DNA of 64,000 nucleotides from Oikopleura dioica (GCA_907165135.1 OU015569.1:310001-374000); one strand, 5' to 3'. Positions 23,934 to 35,700 are shown, numbered from the stretch's first letter. Program-made: numbers and translations. The notes: a model not told the origin generated them from the letters alone.

Positions 23934-26272
23934 ATGGTCGAAGAAGGAGGCTGGCAACGCGCCGGAGGCGAAAACTCAGAAGCCCCAGAGCCCGATTTTG
24001 ACGATCCGGAAGGATTCGTCGATGACATCTCCAACGAGGAACTTTTGCCCGATTTGATGGCCAAGGTAAAAAAAACTTGTCTTTTTCTCACTTTACAAAA
24101 CTCTGCTTTTCAGGCTCCACGAGAAGCAGATGGAATCGAAAACGTCGTGATTATCGATGGTATTCCAAAGACGGAGAAAGTCGCCAAGTTGAAAGAAAAA
24201 CTTCATGGAATTTGGAAGAAACTCGCTGGAGAGCCGATTTATGAAGAGTTTCCCACTGAAATGGCGCCGCAAAAGGTAATTTATTCATTTTTAGTTGATA
24301 GACAAATTTCGTTCAGAAAACTGGAGAAATGATGGAGCATACGAAGGGCTACTGCTTCTTGGAATTCGAAGACGAGGAAACAGCTCTGCGCGCGATGGAG
24401 AACCTGCACAAGTACGCCTTTGACAAAAAGCATATTTTCTGCGCGAATTTGTTCACCGACTTCGAGAAGTTCGAAAGCACGCCCACCGAGTGGCAAGAAC
24501 CGACCAGGAAGGAGCACGAGGACTTGGGCAATCTCATGCAACACATGGAAGAGCCGGACGCCTTCGATCAATTCGTCGTCACTTACGCGGACGGAAAACA
24601 GACGGAATCGTACCTCAACCGACGCCCGGAGATCGAGTTGATTCACTCCCGAAAATCCTGGACCAACCGGGGCGTCGATTTCTCACCAACTGGCAAGTTT
24701 ATCGCCACTTACCACGACCAGGCACGGTTCTGAATCTAAGTAATTGGAAAGAAAAGTCCATCATAGAGTAGTTGATTTAGAACCATGTACCAGGGTATCG
24801 CTCTTTGGGTGTACACGCCACAATTCGCCGGAGCATCGTCGAAATCCCGAGGCATTTGGTCCCGCTCGCATCGATTCAAGCACGACCAAGTCGACAACAT
24901 GGCCTTTTCACCTGACGAGCGTTACATTTGCACCGGCAACGGAGCGCGCGGAGAGGGCCACTCGACTGTGATCATCCACGACGTCTGGAGCCAGAGCGAG
25001 AAGCGAAAGTTCACCGTCCAGACCGGCGAGAGCGGCCACATGGAATGGCCCCATCTCAAGTGGAGCAGCGACTCGCGATATTTTGCAAGGCAGACGGCAG
25101 ATACCATCTCCGTCTACGAAGTGCCCAACTGTGGCCTCCTCGACAAGCGCAGCATCAAGTGCCCAGAAGTGCGAGGCTTCAGCTGGTCCCCTAAGGACAA
25201 CCTCATCGCTTACTGGCTGCCAGAGCAGGGCGAGGCCCCAGCTCGTGTGACCATTATCAGCATCCCCCGCCGCAACGAAATCCGAGTCAAGAACCTCTAC
25301 AACGTCCACAACATCGAAATGGCCTGGCAAGATCAGGGCAAGTACTTGGCCGTGCGAGTGGACCGACCAGTCAAGGGCAAAAAGAGCAGCACCGTCTCTT
25401 CCTTCGAGATCTTCCACATCAAGGAGAAAGAAGTGCCCGTGGACACGATCGAGGTCAAGGACTGCGTCACGCGTTTCATGTGGGAGCCAAAAGGCAACAA
25501 GTTGTGCACGCTTCATGGCGAGCCTCAGCGCGTTTCCTGCACCATCTACAACGTCACTCAAGGCGGCAAGGTTGCTCCTTTGGTGACCATTCCTGACCTG
25601 CGCTCCATCGACTGTATCTTCTGGTCGCCCGCCGGTCAATACTGCGTCCTCGCACAGCTCCTCAACTTGCAGCAGAACAAGTTCCAACAGGGCGCTGGCT
25701 GCATGATGTTCCTCGACACTGGTGTCAACTCTTCCAACCCAGCCGACTACAAGCTCGTTGCTACCGAGCATCCGTACGCAACGGACGTCGAGTGGGACCC
25801 AACCGGTCGCTTTGTCTGCACCTACGTCTCCGCGTGGATCCGGCCGAACGACAACGAGTACCAGATCTGGTCTTTCCTCGGCCGACGAATTCGCAAAGAA
25901 TCGTCACTCAACCGCCTTGTCCAGTTCGTCTGGCGGCCGCGAATGCCGACCCTGCTCTCGGACAAGGAACTCAAGAAGGTCAAGAAGGAGATGAAACACT
26001 ACTCGCGCCAGTTCGAGATCAAGGACCGCGCCTTCTTCTCGAACCAGAACAAGGAAGAAGTCGAGAAGCGCCGCGTCATGATCGAGCAATTCAAGGCCTT
26101 CCACAACATGCGTCTCCGCGAGTTCAACACGCCCGAAGCTATCGCCACCCGAAAAGCGCTCCGCGACGGCCTCGACCAGGACGAGAACCACGCCGACGAC
26201 ACCGAGGTTGAAACCGTCTTCGAGCGACTCATCAAGGAAGAAGAGACCGTCGTCGATCCCTCTTCTATTTAG
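23934..26272 (+). CDS. EIF3B: Translation initiation factor eIF3 subunit b
   Basis: Scaffold subunit of eIF3 on the 40S ribosome. Exons: 23934-24065, about 24114-24273, 24317-24721, and 24793-26272. An acidic N-terminus (EPDFDDPEGFVDDISNEEL) leads to an RRM (VVIIDGIPKTEKVAKLKEKL; KGYCFLEFEDEETALRAMEN). A long WD40-like propeller follows (GVDFSPTGKFIATYHDQ, VDNMAFSPDERYICTG, GFSWSPKDNLIAYWLPEQ, DVEWDPTGRFVCTYVSAW), and the C-terminal helix binds partner subunits (QIWSFLGRRI ... RLIKEEETVVDPSSI). The last intron uses a GC donor (CAG|GCACGG). The frame is intact throughout. Confidence 0.96.
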
Positions 26273-26688
26273 GTAGATTATCTATTGTCTTGAAGTGGTA
26301 ATTATTGGTTTTTAGGTTAATTAATTTACAAACAAACGGCTGGAGAAAGAGTCACTTCCGGAATGCATGCTTTCTTTTGTCAATCATTCAAAATTAATCG
26401 TCTCATTTTCTGAAAGTTCACTTTTCTGAAAGCGCTATAATAAAAATTGAATTCGTTCATGATTATTGACCTCAAGGCGGAGTTCCTCGCAGGAGTCGTT
26501 TCCGAGAAAGTAACAGTTTTGCTTACTTTCTCATTCACTTTTGGCAGTTTCAAAGTTTCAGTTATTTGCCGAGCAATAAATAATAATAAAATTAACGAGC
26601 AGGCAAATTTTCGTTTTTACCCACAGCTCCGCACTTTTACTCGCTTCAAGACTTGTCCTTTTAGAGAGAGAGAGCTGTCCCTTTGCGG
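26273..26688. other. Spacer between EIF3B and IMPA1
   Basis: 416 bp with no supported exon; presumably the EIF3B 3' UTR and the IMPA1 leader. AATAAA-like strings occur near 26575. The segment just before the IMPA1 ATG contains GAGAGAGAG. Confidence 0.5.
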
Positions 26689-28154
26689 ATGTCGGTTGTC
26701 GAGGATTTTGATGTTGAGGGAGCATTCGAGTTTGCCAAAAAACTGGCGGTAGAAAATGGCGAAATAGTCAAGGAAGCCTGAGTTGAATTTTAAAGTTCGA
26801 TTGCGATTCCCGATCGTTTGGAAAGACACTCTCCGGTCAGCTCAGATTAGGTCGCCTTTCACAAGCCAAAGAATGTCGACACAAAGAGCAATCCGACAGA
26901 TCTTGTCACTGAGACTGACCGCCTGGTCGAGAAGAATATTTTTGCAGCGATCCGGCAGAAATACCCAAATCACAAACTTATCGGAGAAGAAAGCTTTACT
27001 GGACCTATGAGTTTGACACTAACGTAAGTTCAAAGATTTTTTCATACTTCGCCAGTTGCTGAAATAAGGTAGATAATCAATGATGATAAGGTCGCTTAGG
27101 AGCGATTTCTGGCGCTAAAGGGCTTTTTCTAGAGTATTTAAGCGGAGCAAAAATTTATTACACAGCAAAATGTTAAGCAAAATTTACTTAAATTTGTGGC
27201 AACTAATTGACGAAAACTAAAATGAAACTATTCTTTGTACAAAATCTTTGAATGCATCGAGAGCTCTGCAAAAAACATCGCGAGGGTTACCATTTGTAAT
27301 ACAAATAAATAAAAATTTCTATGTATATTTAGTGCAGTATATAATGTTGCAGACCGATCATTTCCAGTAGATATTCCACTACAAGTATTTTATTTAGTAA
27401 CGAACCGACTTGGGTGATAGATCCAATCGACGGCACGAGCAATTTCGTCACCGGCTTTCCATACGTCGCCGTGGTCATTGGCCTCTTGCTAAACAAAGAG
27501 CCCGTTTTCGGCGTCGTTTTCAACCCCATTCTCGGCGAGTTATTCAGCGCGCGCAAGGGCCACGGCAGCTTTCTCAACGGCAACCAAATTTTCGTGAAAA
27601 AAACGACGGAACTGAACGAGTCCGTGGTCCTTTCCGGTTTCACGTCGGGGCGCAATTACGAGAATTTGGCGAAAGTGAGGGGCAATCTCGAGGCGATTTT
27701 GATGAATCCGGCGATCGGAATTAGAATGCTCGGGTCGACGGCTTGCGCGATGACGATCGTCGCGGCTGGAAGAGGAGGTACTCTACTTGCTTTTTAACTT
27801 GCACTTTTAATTTTTTAATGAAGCGGCCAGCACGAAAATATACCAAATGAAGCTCGCATGTAGAGTTCGTTAAGAAAAAAAACATCTCAAAAAGAAAATT
27901 GACAAATTGAAATTTTATATATTTTCTAATGCCATTTTTTAGATGCTTACTTTGGAGCAAACTTTCACATTTGGGACATCGCCGCGCCGACGATTATCAT
28001 CACTGAAGCTGGAGGCGTCGTTGGCGATCTGGCTGGCGAGGAGCTCAATCTTATGAAGCGGCAGATCATCTCCACTTGCACGCCGGAACTAATGCGCAAG
28101 ATAGCCGACAAGATCACGCCCATCAACCCGGAAGCAGACGGAAGTGTCGAGTGA
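26689..28154 (+). CDS. IMPA1: Inositol monophosphatase
   Basis: Mg-dependent phosphatase that releases free inositol. Exon 1 gives VEGAFEFAKKLAVENGEIVK. The next exon (after a probable GC-AG intron ending CACAAG near 26869) gives NPTDLVTETDRLVEKNIFAA and IGEESF. After a 370-bp intron comes WVIDPIDGTSNFVTGFPYVA, the metal-binding signature, with GVVFNPILGELFSARKG. The last exon has WDIAAPTIIITEAGGVVGDL, the second signature. Length and motif order agree with IMPA1/2. The stop at 28154 is followed 146 bp later by GNPNAT1 on the same strand. Confidence 0.92.
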
Positions 28155-28300
28155 AACAACCTCTTTTCTCCAAAATCATGAAAATCAAATGTCTTCATCC
28201 CTCTTTCTCTCCCTCTTCCCATTTGTTCCTTCCTGTTCAATTTATGTATTCTCTTGTCAGACTAAATTAAACGCCAGAGCTAATTATTCTCGTTTCAGAA

Positions 28301-29052
28301 TGCCAGAAGAAGTGTTTGAAAGTAAGCTGCTGAAGAAGGTTGATATGTCCGATATCAAACTGCCGCCGAATCTCGTTGTCCGTCCCTTAACTAGTAAGTC
28401 TCGTTCTGGGCTCGGCAACCTGTTTAGAAAACCTGAGTCAGGCTCTGAAAGAGCTAAAAGCCGCGTTTTCTACACAGGTTGCCGAGCCCAGTTCTCACAA
28501 TAACTCTTTTACGATAAAAAACGCTGTTCACTAATCGTTTGATTTAGTCGAAGACAATGAGAACGGATTTTTCGAGCTGCTGGCCCAATTGACGAAAGTA
28601 GGAGAGATCAGCGTCGAAGAGTACACCGCCCGCTTCAACCAGATGAAATCGTCCAAGTGCTACTTCGTCCTGGTCGTCGCGGACAACGAGCAAAACGGGA
28701 AGATCATCGGAACGGCGACGCTCATTCTAGAGCAGAAGTTCATTCGCCAGTGCGCGCTCAAGGGACGAGTTGAAGAGGTTCGTTTTGACTCTCGTTTCAT
28801 TCATTTGGAATTCATTTTTGAAGGTTGTTGTCGACGAGTCGGCGAGAGGAACTGGCCTTGGAAAGTATTTAGTTTTGGCTTGCACGCGATTGTCGAAGCA
28901 ACTTGGAGTTTACAAAGTAAGCGCCCCCTCACTTTCCTTCTTGATGGCTTCTCTTTCAGACGACGCTAGAATGCGCGCCGCACAACGTCAAGTTCTACGA
29001 AAAAGCAGGCTACTCCGACGCCGGCGAGAAATACATGCAAATTCGATTTTAG
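28301..29052 (+). CDS. GNPNAT1: Glucosamine-6-phosphate N-acetyltransferase
   Basis: GNAT enzyme of UDP-GlcNAc synthesis. Four exons give about 180 residues: LPPNLVVRPLT; GFFELLAQLTKVGEISVEEY, CYFVLVVADNE and IIGTATLILEQKFI; VVVDESARGTGLGKYLVLA (acetyl-CoA loop); and LECAPHNVKFYEKAGY with the terminus YMQIRF. All are diagnostic of GNA1. TTTCAG stands two bases before the ATG. The first intron holds a GGGCTCGG-family element between normal GT and AG ends. UDP-GlcNAc supply would matter for a chitin-, glycan- or cellulose-secreting animal, but nothing here links it specifically to the mucins. Confidence 0.94.
28406..28491. mobile_element. GGGCTCGGCAACCTG-family element in GNPNAT1 intron 1
   Basis: Perfectly readable ends: CTGGGCTCGGCAACCTGT and ACAGGTTGCCGAGCCCAG. 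Arms AAACCTGAGTCAGG ... GTTTTCTACACAG enclose an 18-bp centre with GCTAAAAGCCGCG. Only 86 bp, the shortest complete copy. Confidence 0.9.
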
Positions 29053-29408
29053 CCGCTCAAATTGATCGAATTGATGCTCCCTATCAAAAGGTGTCTAACA
29101 ATAACGAATCCAAACGAAATATATATTCTTTACTGACAGTAAACCAGTCCTTCTGTACTCGACTTATACCAACTCAAACAAACAAATATACAGTCATCGT
29201 CGCTGTAAAAAACGTTAATCTTCATGAAATCGTAATTTTCAATTTTCCGTTTATTTTTTATTCAAAAAATCCAATCCAAGAATTCAAAATTTTTTGTAAT
29301 TTTCAAAATACAATTTTAATTTTCTGTAGAGCGTTCCGGCTCATTTCCTAGATTTTTAAAAATAAAAAAGAAAAATGTCTCAATTTCTATCAATTTTTTT
29401 CGATCAGA

Positions 29409-30112
29409 ATGGAAATTAACTGGGAACAGACGAGGAAGGACGCGGTAGAGCTGGTTCTTCGGGGTTGGACGGCGCTCGACTTGCAGATTTCCAACAATCC
29501 TCACGAGATGGAGATTAGACAGTGGATGCCGGAGCCCATTTCGCAGGCGCTACAGTAATTATTGGCTAATCCTTGGCTCGACTAACTGTATAGAAAACCT
29601 GAGTCAGGGTCTGAATTATCTTTGGTGAAATGCCGAAATGACCCTTTCAAACCCTGACTCAGGTTTTCCACACAGATTGCCGAAGGCAGCACTAAACTGA
29701 CAGTCGATAATCGTTTTTTCAGGGACAACCCTTGTGTGGACGAAATGGAAGACTGGCTGGCAGGTCTTCTAGATTCAAACTTCCACCTGGTGTGCGAGGA
29801 CGACTCCTGCTTTGAAGTTGCGCGACATTTGGTTGAAGTACAGAGGCTAGTGCACAGAAGAGACCACCAGAAATTGCTTGATTATTGCGAGAAGCTTCCC
29901 AAAGTAACTCTTCTATTAATAATTAAGTAATAATAATAAAGTGTTCCGGCGTTGCAAGCTCGATGCTGTCGAAAAACGAAGAGGAGGATTCTAGCTCCGA
30001 CGAAGAAACGACGAGTCCTCCTGTGCAACAACAGTCAAAGCCGAAGCCGCGGAAAGAGGAACCAGAGGATGATATGGAGGTGGAAGAAGGATGGAGCGTT
30101 GTCCGGAAATAA
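29409..30112 (+). CDS. TSR2: Pre-rRNA-processing protein TSR2 homologue
   Basis: Chaperone that delivers eS26 to pre-40S subunits. MEINWEQTRKDAVELVLRGW and TALDLQISN match the family start. DEMEDWLAGLLDSNFHLVCE and DDSCFEVARHLVEVQRL match the core, then an acidic linker and the C-terminal VEEGWSVVRK, the hallmark last motif. Three exons; intron 1 contains a repeat element (29572-29690). CAG stands just before the ATG. Its stop is only 45 bp from the ORC2 start. Confidence 0.9.
29572..29690. mobile_element. GGGCTCGGCAACCTG-family element in TSR2 intron 1
   Basis: CTTGGCTCGACTAACTGTAT with AGAAAACCTGAGTCAGGGTC at the left; ACCCTGACTCAGGTTTTCC and CACACAGATTGCCGAAGGC at the right. More diverged than the GNPNAT1 copy. 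Confidence 0.8.
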
Positions 30113-30157
30113 TCAAAGAAAAAGTTCTGTAAAAAAATTGATATTTTTGGATTCAGA

Positions 30158-31547
30158 ATGAGCACTAGACGGGCGAAAGTGAAAGGGGCTGAAATCGAGG
30201 CGTTTGTTGTCACTCACGATGCTGTGCCGCGCATTTCCAGCGGCAAGACTGGAACGAGTCCGAAAAAGGATCAAGGAGGACAGGAGCGGGAGAGAACGAG
30301 CTCTTTGGCGAGCGCTATTTCCAAGAGCAGAGCAGCCTCGCAGCTGCAGGACGTCAAGATTGACGAAGAATACGCGGGAATGAACGATTACGAGAACTCG
30401 GACGGGAGCGAGCGAGAGGAAGAGGATTTCGCGCACAATGACGCGATCGCCTTTCACGACAGATTCTTCGAAGCGTCGAAGAGATCGAAAACGTCGAATG
30501 CGACGCTCAAAATCGACAAAAACGAGGTGCAAAAGCGAATGGAGATTTTGGGCGATTCGGCGAAGCCACTTCCGTGTGGCGATTTTGCTGCCCATTTTCC
30601 GAGCTGGGACGCGTACTTGGCCCATGATTACAGTCTCTTACTCTACGGACTGGGCTCGAAGCTGCCGGTAATGAAAGCGTACTACAATCATCTGCGCGCA
30701 CAGGACTTTGACTGCCTCTTCTTCAACGCATGGAGAGAAGACGCGTCCGACAAGGTGCTTTTCGACACGATTTTGACCGACGCGTTGGACGAGAAACCAT
30801 CTTCTTCGGTTGAAAACGCGATCGAACGACTCGTCGAGCACTACAAAACCGACGAGGCCTATCATCTCGTCATTTTCATCAACAACATCGAATCGAACTG
30901 CATCGCCAGGTCGTTGGATCTTCTTGTCGAGCTCGTCATGCTCAAGAAGATCAGCCTCGTCGCCACGATGGACAAGGTTTGTCTTGAGCAAAAGAATGAT
31001 AAAATAACAGCATTTGCTTTTAGATATACGGAGCATTTGCATTTGACCAATGCCAAAGATCGCAGCTCAACTTTGTTTCAATCGAGACTGCCACATTTAT
31101 GCCCTACGTTTTCGAGACAAAGTCGGGCCACAGTATTTGGGCGAAAAGCGCCGGGAAAATTGGTAAGAAAATGCTCTTTTCGTTCATGTCTTTTTAAACA
31201 GTGAAATTGCAGGTGTTGCTTCACTGCAGCATGTTTACGACTCGCTGACGCAGAATGGCCAGGGAGTGCTCAAGATTATCATCAAAGACCAAATCGCGAA
31301 GATGAAGGAAAAGAAAGACGGCCCTTCTTTCAAAGGTAAATACTTCTAGCAATCGTAATTTTCACTTTCGGCTTTAGAATTGTACAAGCTCTGCCGAAAG
31401 GGCTTCTTGGTCAACTCGGAAGCGGCTCTGAAGGCGCAGCTGGTCGAGCTCAAGGATCACCAGCTGATTGGCGAGGGCACTCAAGAAATCAGAATCCAGC
31501 TTCAAACAAGCCAGCTCGAGGAATTCCTCCGGACGAATGTCAAATGA
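30158..31547 (+). CDS. ORC2: Origin recognition complex subunit 2
   Basis: Core ORC subunit that marks replication origins. The disordered, charged N-terminus (about 110 residues) precedes the AAA-like core: HDYSLLLYGLGSKLPVMKAY, FDCLFFNAWRE, YHLVIFINNIESNCIARSLD and LKKISLVATMDK. SIETATFMPYVFET, SLQHVYDSLTQNGQGVLKII and LYKLCRKGFLVNSEALKAQL follow, ending ELKDHQLIGEG in the winged-helix end. Motif order equals human ORC2. GGATTCAG lies one base before the ATG, and TSR2 ends 45 bp upstream, so the transcript is very probably polycistronic and trans-spliced. Confidence 0.93.
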
Positions 31548-31680
31548 TGATCATCACTCACCGCTTTTTTCAAATCCTCACTTCAATTATCACTTCGTTT
31601 ATCAACTTAAACTGCCAAAAAATGAATAAATAACAGTTTGACTGAAAATTGCTTCTCTTCGTTGATTTCAATTTTTCAGA

Positions 31681-32250
31681 ATGGCGGAAGTAAGCGCGGA
31701 AGTAGCAGCTATCCCTTGTCTGAGTACTAATGCGGGCCCTCGAGATACTGAGAATTGGGTGACGCGAGTCAAGGAAGAGTACTTGGCTTTGATTCAGTAC
31801 ATCAAGCAAAACAAAGAGCGCGACAACGACTGGTTCAAGCTCGAGTCTAACAAGTATGCTGGTTAAATTGTTTTTGAATTGAATGATTTGTTGAGGGAAG
31901 GAACCAAATGGTGGGGCAAGTGTTGGTACCTCTATGAGCACCAGCGCTACGAGTTTCGAGTCGAGTTTGACATCCCCGTCGCCTATCCCCAAGCCGCCAT
32001 CGAAATCACCCTGCCCGAACTAGAAGGAAAAACTGCCAAGATGTACCGCGGCGGGCGAATTTGCCTGGTAACAGATTCCTAGTCGTTCGAAAAGTCTAAC
32101 TTTTACATTCAGACGGATCATTTCAAGCCGCTTTGGCAACGAAACATCCCTAAATTTGGCATTGCACACGCGATGGCGCTTGGTTTAGCTCCTTGGCTAG
32201 CTGTTGAAGTTCCCGATCTTGTTCAAAAAAAGCTTATTTCTGTCGAGTAA
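31681..32250 (+). CDS. UFC1: UFM1-conjugating enzyme
   Basis: E2 enzyme of the UFMylation pathway. [20 protein letters not shown] and [11 protein letters not shown] precede the first intron, then [20 protein letters not shown] and [32 protein letters not shown] holds the catalytic Cys, and [17 protein letters not shown] ends the fold. All are specific for UFC1. ATG directly follows TTTTTCAG one base upstream (31681). 133 bp separate it from ORC2. Confidence 0.95.
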
Positions 32251-32527
32251 TGTTTCGTTAAAATAGTATTTGTGCAATTGTCAAAAATGAATAAAAATAC
32301 AGCTCTTCATCCCTCATTTTTTCTCAGGTGGAATTTTCCTCGTTGAGAAAAAAAAATGTTTCTCGTTTATTTTTTGCAGGCTTTTCTCGTGAACAAGAGT
32401 TCGCCCCTTTTGTCCTGCGAGTTGATTTTCGCCGGGCAAGTGAGCTTGTTTGCGAGAGCTCAGATTGGCTACTTTACGCTCTGAATTCGTTTTCGCCAAT
32501 TCAATTTTCAATTTTGCTGAAAAGAGA

Positions 32528-33438
32528 ATGAGCAACTCGAAAATCCTGCTTTACGGGTACCCCGCTTCCTCCGCCACCTGGCGCGTGCGGGCCGCCATGA
32601 TCTACAAAAAAGTCGACTTCGAGGAGAAAATGATCGACATCAACGTCGGTGACGCGGGCTTTACAGCGAAGGTCAACCCGATGGGCTTTGTTCCCGCCGT
32701 AAAGTTTCCTCAAAACGAAGAGGCTCTTTTGAATCGCTCCCGATCATGGAGCTTCTTGATCAACTCTATCCCGAGCAGCCGATTCTACCCAAGGATCCAT
32801 TTCAACGAGCCAGGAAAGAGTTTCCCCTTTGACCCCTTAATTTCAGTTTCATTAGTAATGATTTGTTTATACAGTAATCTTCTCAGTTAATCTTAATTGG
32901 GAAGCAAAAACAGATGTCGCCAAATCACGGAAATAGTCAATTCCGGCATGCAGCCATTGCAGAATCCCTTCATGATCAAGGTCAATAATGAATAACTAGA
33001 TTTTTCCCTTCAAATAAAAACTCAGCTTGCTGGACTGGAGGGCGATGCAAAGAAGGAGTTCATGGAGTTTACTCAAAACCGCGGGCTCAGAACGCTCGAG
33101 TCCCTTGTCGGCGAAAAATTCTGGTAAAAATAAACAAAATAAAGGAAGAACAAGATGATTTCAGCGTTGGGGATCATTTGACAATCGCGGACTTTGCTTT
33201 CGTTCCTCAAATTCGCAATCTGGTCGACCGCTGGAACATTTCCATCGACGCGTATCCGAAAGTCAAGGCTCTTTACGAGAACCTCAAGGGTTGGTTTTTT
33301 AATTTTGATTTTGCATTTTGTTTATCATTTTTTTCAAATTCAGAAATGGAGTGCATCGCTCAAGCTCATCCAAAAATCAGAAGATGGATTAATCCTTTTC
33401 AAATTCGAATTGATGATTGTTTATTTAATAAAATCTAA
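32528..33438 (+). CDS. GSTZ1: Zeta-class glutathione transferase / maleylacetoacetate isomerase, one frame break
   Basis: Catalyses maleylacetoacetate isomerisation in tyrosine breakdown. KILLYGYPASSATWRVRAAM has the SSxxWRVR active-site motif of zeta GSTs; NPMGFVPAVKF follows. The frame then breaks at a TTTT run (32727-32730). After a one-base shift it continues ESLPIMELLDQLYPEQPILP, CRQITEIVNSGMQPLQNPF, VGDHLTIADFAFVPQIRNL and the C-terminus. A five-T run would keep the frame, so this looks like a base missing from the assembly. Introns are GT-AG. The stop at 33438 lies 7 bp from the stop of the convergent S-adenosylmethionine synthetase. Confidence 0.85.
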
Positions 33439-33445
33439 ATGAAAA

Positions 33446-35212
33446 TTACAGCTCGAGAGTTTTTGGCGTTTCCCAAGAGAATCCTTCTCGTCCAAAATGG
33501 CCATAAGCAGTTGTCGGTCGGAAGATGGGCTTGCGGAGGCCAAGTGCTCTGAAAGTAAAGTTGAGATAATTCCTCCTTGTTGTCGATTGATTACTTGACG
33601 ATGGCTCCGGGTCGGAGGTCGAAGTTCTTCTTGACGATTTCGGAGAGCTCGGCATTGCTCTTCTCGGAGGTGCCGTAGCTGTCGACGTGGATTGAGGTGG
33701 GCTGGGCGACACCGATCGCGTAGGAGACTTGGACGAGGACGCGCTTGCAGAGACCGCCTTTGACCAGCGACTTGGCTACCCAGCGAGCGGCGTAAGCGGC
33801 AGATCGATCGACTACGAGATTGGACTAAACAAAGAGAACGCTTCTCTTACCCTTGGTGTAATCTTTTCCGGAGAAAGCTCCACCGCCGTGGGCTCCCCAT
33901 CCGCCATAAGTGTCGACGATGATTTTTCGCCCGGTGAGGCCAGCATCGCCTTGAGGACCGCCAATGACGAATCGACCTGAGGGCTGGAGATGGTAGATCG
34001 TGTTCTCGTCGATCAGATGAGCGGGAATAACTGCGTCAATGATCTAAGCAATTTTTACCAGAAAAAACTTTGAATGTCTTTTTGAACCTTGGACTTGAGC
34101 TGGGCTCGTTGCTCTTCGAGGGTGATCTCTTCAGCGTGCTGGACGGAAATGACGACTGTGTGGACTCGAGTGGGAATGACTTCGCCATTTCGCAGCTCGT
34201 GTTCGCAGGTGACCTGTGTCTTCGAATCAGGTCGCAGCCACTCGCAAGAGGGATCCGTCTTCCTTAGCTCGGCCATTTTTCGGTTCAAGTTGTGCGCCAA
34301 AGAAATCGTCAGCGGCATGCACTCTTCTGTCTCGTTGGTAGCGTAGCCAAACATCAAGCCCTGATCACCAGCGCCAACATCGTCATCGTCTCTGAATTTG
34401 ACTTTTTTATTGAGGGCATAATCAGACACTACTGGTAATAAAAATGTGTTTTCATTTTCATAAGTTATGTTTTTACTTGATAATATGTAATTGCTGATCA
34501 AATGGTTTTACACGAACTGATCATGTCACTTATATAATTACCATCTCTTAATTATGATGAAATCTGGGCTCAGCAACCTGAGTCAGGTATTCAAATTTGA
34601 ATGAAAACGAAGCCTTGCGGCTTTGTCTTAAAAAAAGCCGCTAGGCGGCTTTCCATTTATGCTCTTGAAAACCTGGTTTTTACACAGGTTTCGTATCAGT
34701 ATTTTGTCTCAAATGATTCATTACCTGTCGATGTGAACACCTTGAGCAATATCAGGAGATTGTTCTTCCAACGCGACGAGGATGTTGCAAGTCTTGTAGT
34801 TGAAACCCTTGTCGTCGGAGTCGTAGCCAATGTCTTTGATAGCTCCTCGGATGACCTACGGGTAGGATTGATGTTTTCAAGGAAGAAGCACTTGATTCCT
34901 TACAGATTGGTAATCAACATTTGCTTTGGAAGAAACTTCGCCGCAGACCATGATCATGCCTGTCTTGGCGACGGATTCGCAAGCAACCTTGGCATTTGGG
35001 TCCTGGGCGAGGTGAGCGTCGAGGACGGCATCGGAGACGCAATCGCAGATCTTGTCCGGATGGCCTTCGCCAACCGACTCAGAAGTAAACAGAAACCTGA
35101 AAAGAACGAAGCCTGACTGATCAAATCAACTTGGAAATCCACTTTAGACTCGAAGACTCTAGAATTTCGAAGCGCTCTCTAACTTTGCATGAAAATCTTA
35201 CTTGTCCGACAT
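33446..35212 (-). CDS. MAT2A: S-adenosylmethionine synthetase
   Basis: Makes S-adenosylmethionine from methionine and ATP. The start exon is only MSDK; exon 2 opens [20 protein letters not shown]. Further motifs are [37 protein letters not shown] (signature 1), [52 protein letters not shown] (signature 2) and [18 protein letters not shown] near the end. Full family length. One intron carries a repeat element (34564-34699). I use MAT2A for the animal gene; MAT1A/2A cannot be told apart here. With MTRR in the same window, two steps of the methionine cycle are present, though in unlinked gene runs. Confidence 0.95.
34564..34699. mobile_element. GGGCTCGG-family element in an S-adenosylmethionine synthetase intron
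   Basis: CTGGGCTCAGCAACCTGAGT at the left and CTGGTTTTTACACAGGTTTC at the right. An internal GCCGC hairpin (AAGCCTTGCGGCTTTG and AAAGCCGCTAGGCGGCTTT) is typical of the longer copies. Confidence 0.75.
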
Positions 35213-35700
35213 GATGCTGATGATCTGATACGACGATGATCAAAACTCGAATAAAATAGCCGACTCTCGAATCCGCCCCACTATAAAACAAGGGCAGCAC
35301 AGGCGGCGACACGATATTTTAATGGGCGGGGCGACAATCAAGAATACCAGCTGTGCACCTTCTCCCGATCTCGATTCAGAGCTTTCCCGTTCTCACAAGA
35401 CTCCAACGCCCACAGCGACGATGACCTAATTCGTTATCGAACTCGAGTACTACCGGCATTTACAACTTCCCAATTACACAACTCGTTTTTCAATTTTTCA
35501 TTTTTTCTAAAGTTTATTTCAGCTACTCTGCTACTTCTAGGCGAAAGTCACTCATCATTCGTATTCATAAATGGGATTGTGGCCACGAGAAAAGAATAAA
35601 TTGCGCTTCTTGACTGAATGACTGGAGTCTGGGCTCGGCAACCTGAGTAGAAAACGTGAGTCAGGCTCTGGAAGAGCTAAAATGAAAAGCCGCGTAGCGG

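Noticed and set aside
24908-25771. 287-residue minus-strand ORF
   Set aside because: Lies fully opposite the EIF3B propeller exon; codon-bias shadow.
32727-32730. GSTZ1 as a pseudogene
   Set aside because: The rest of the gene is well conserved with intact splice sites, and the single break is at a homopolymer like several others in the window.
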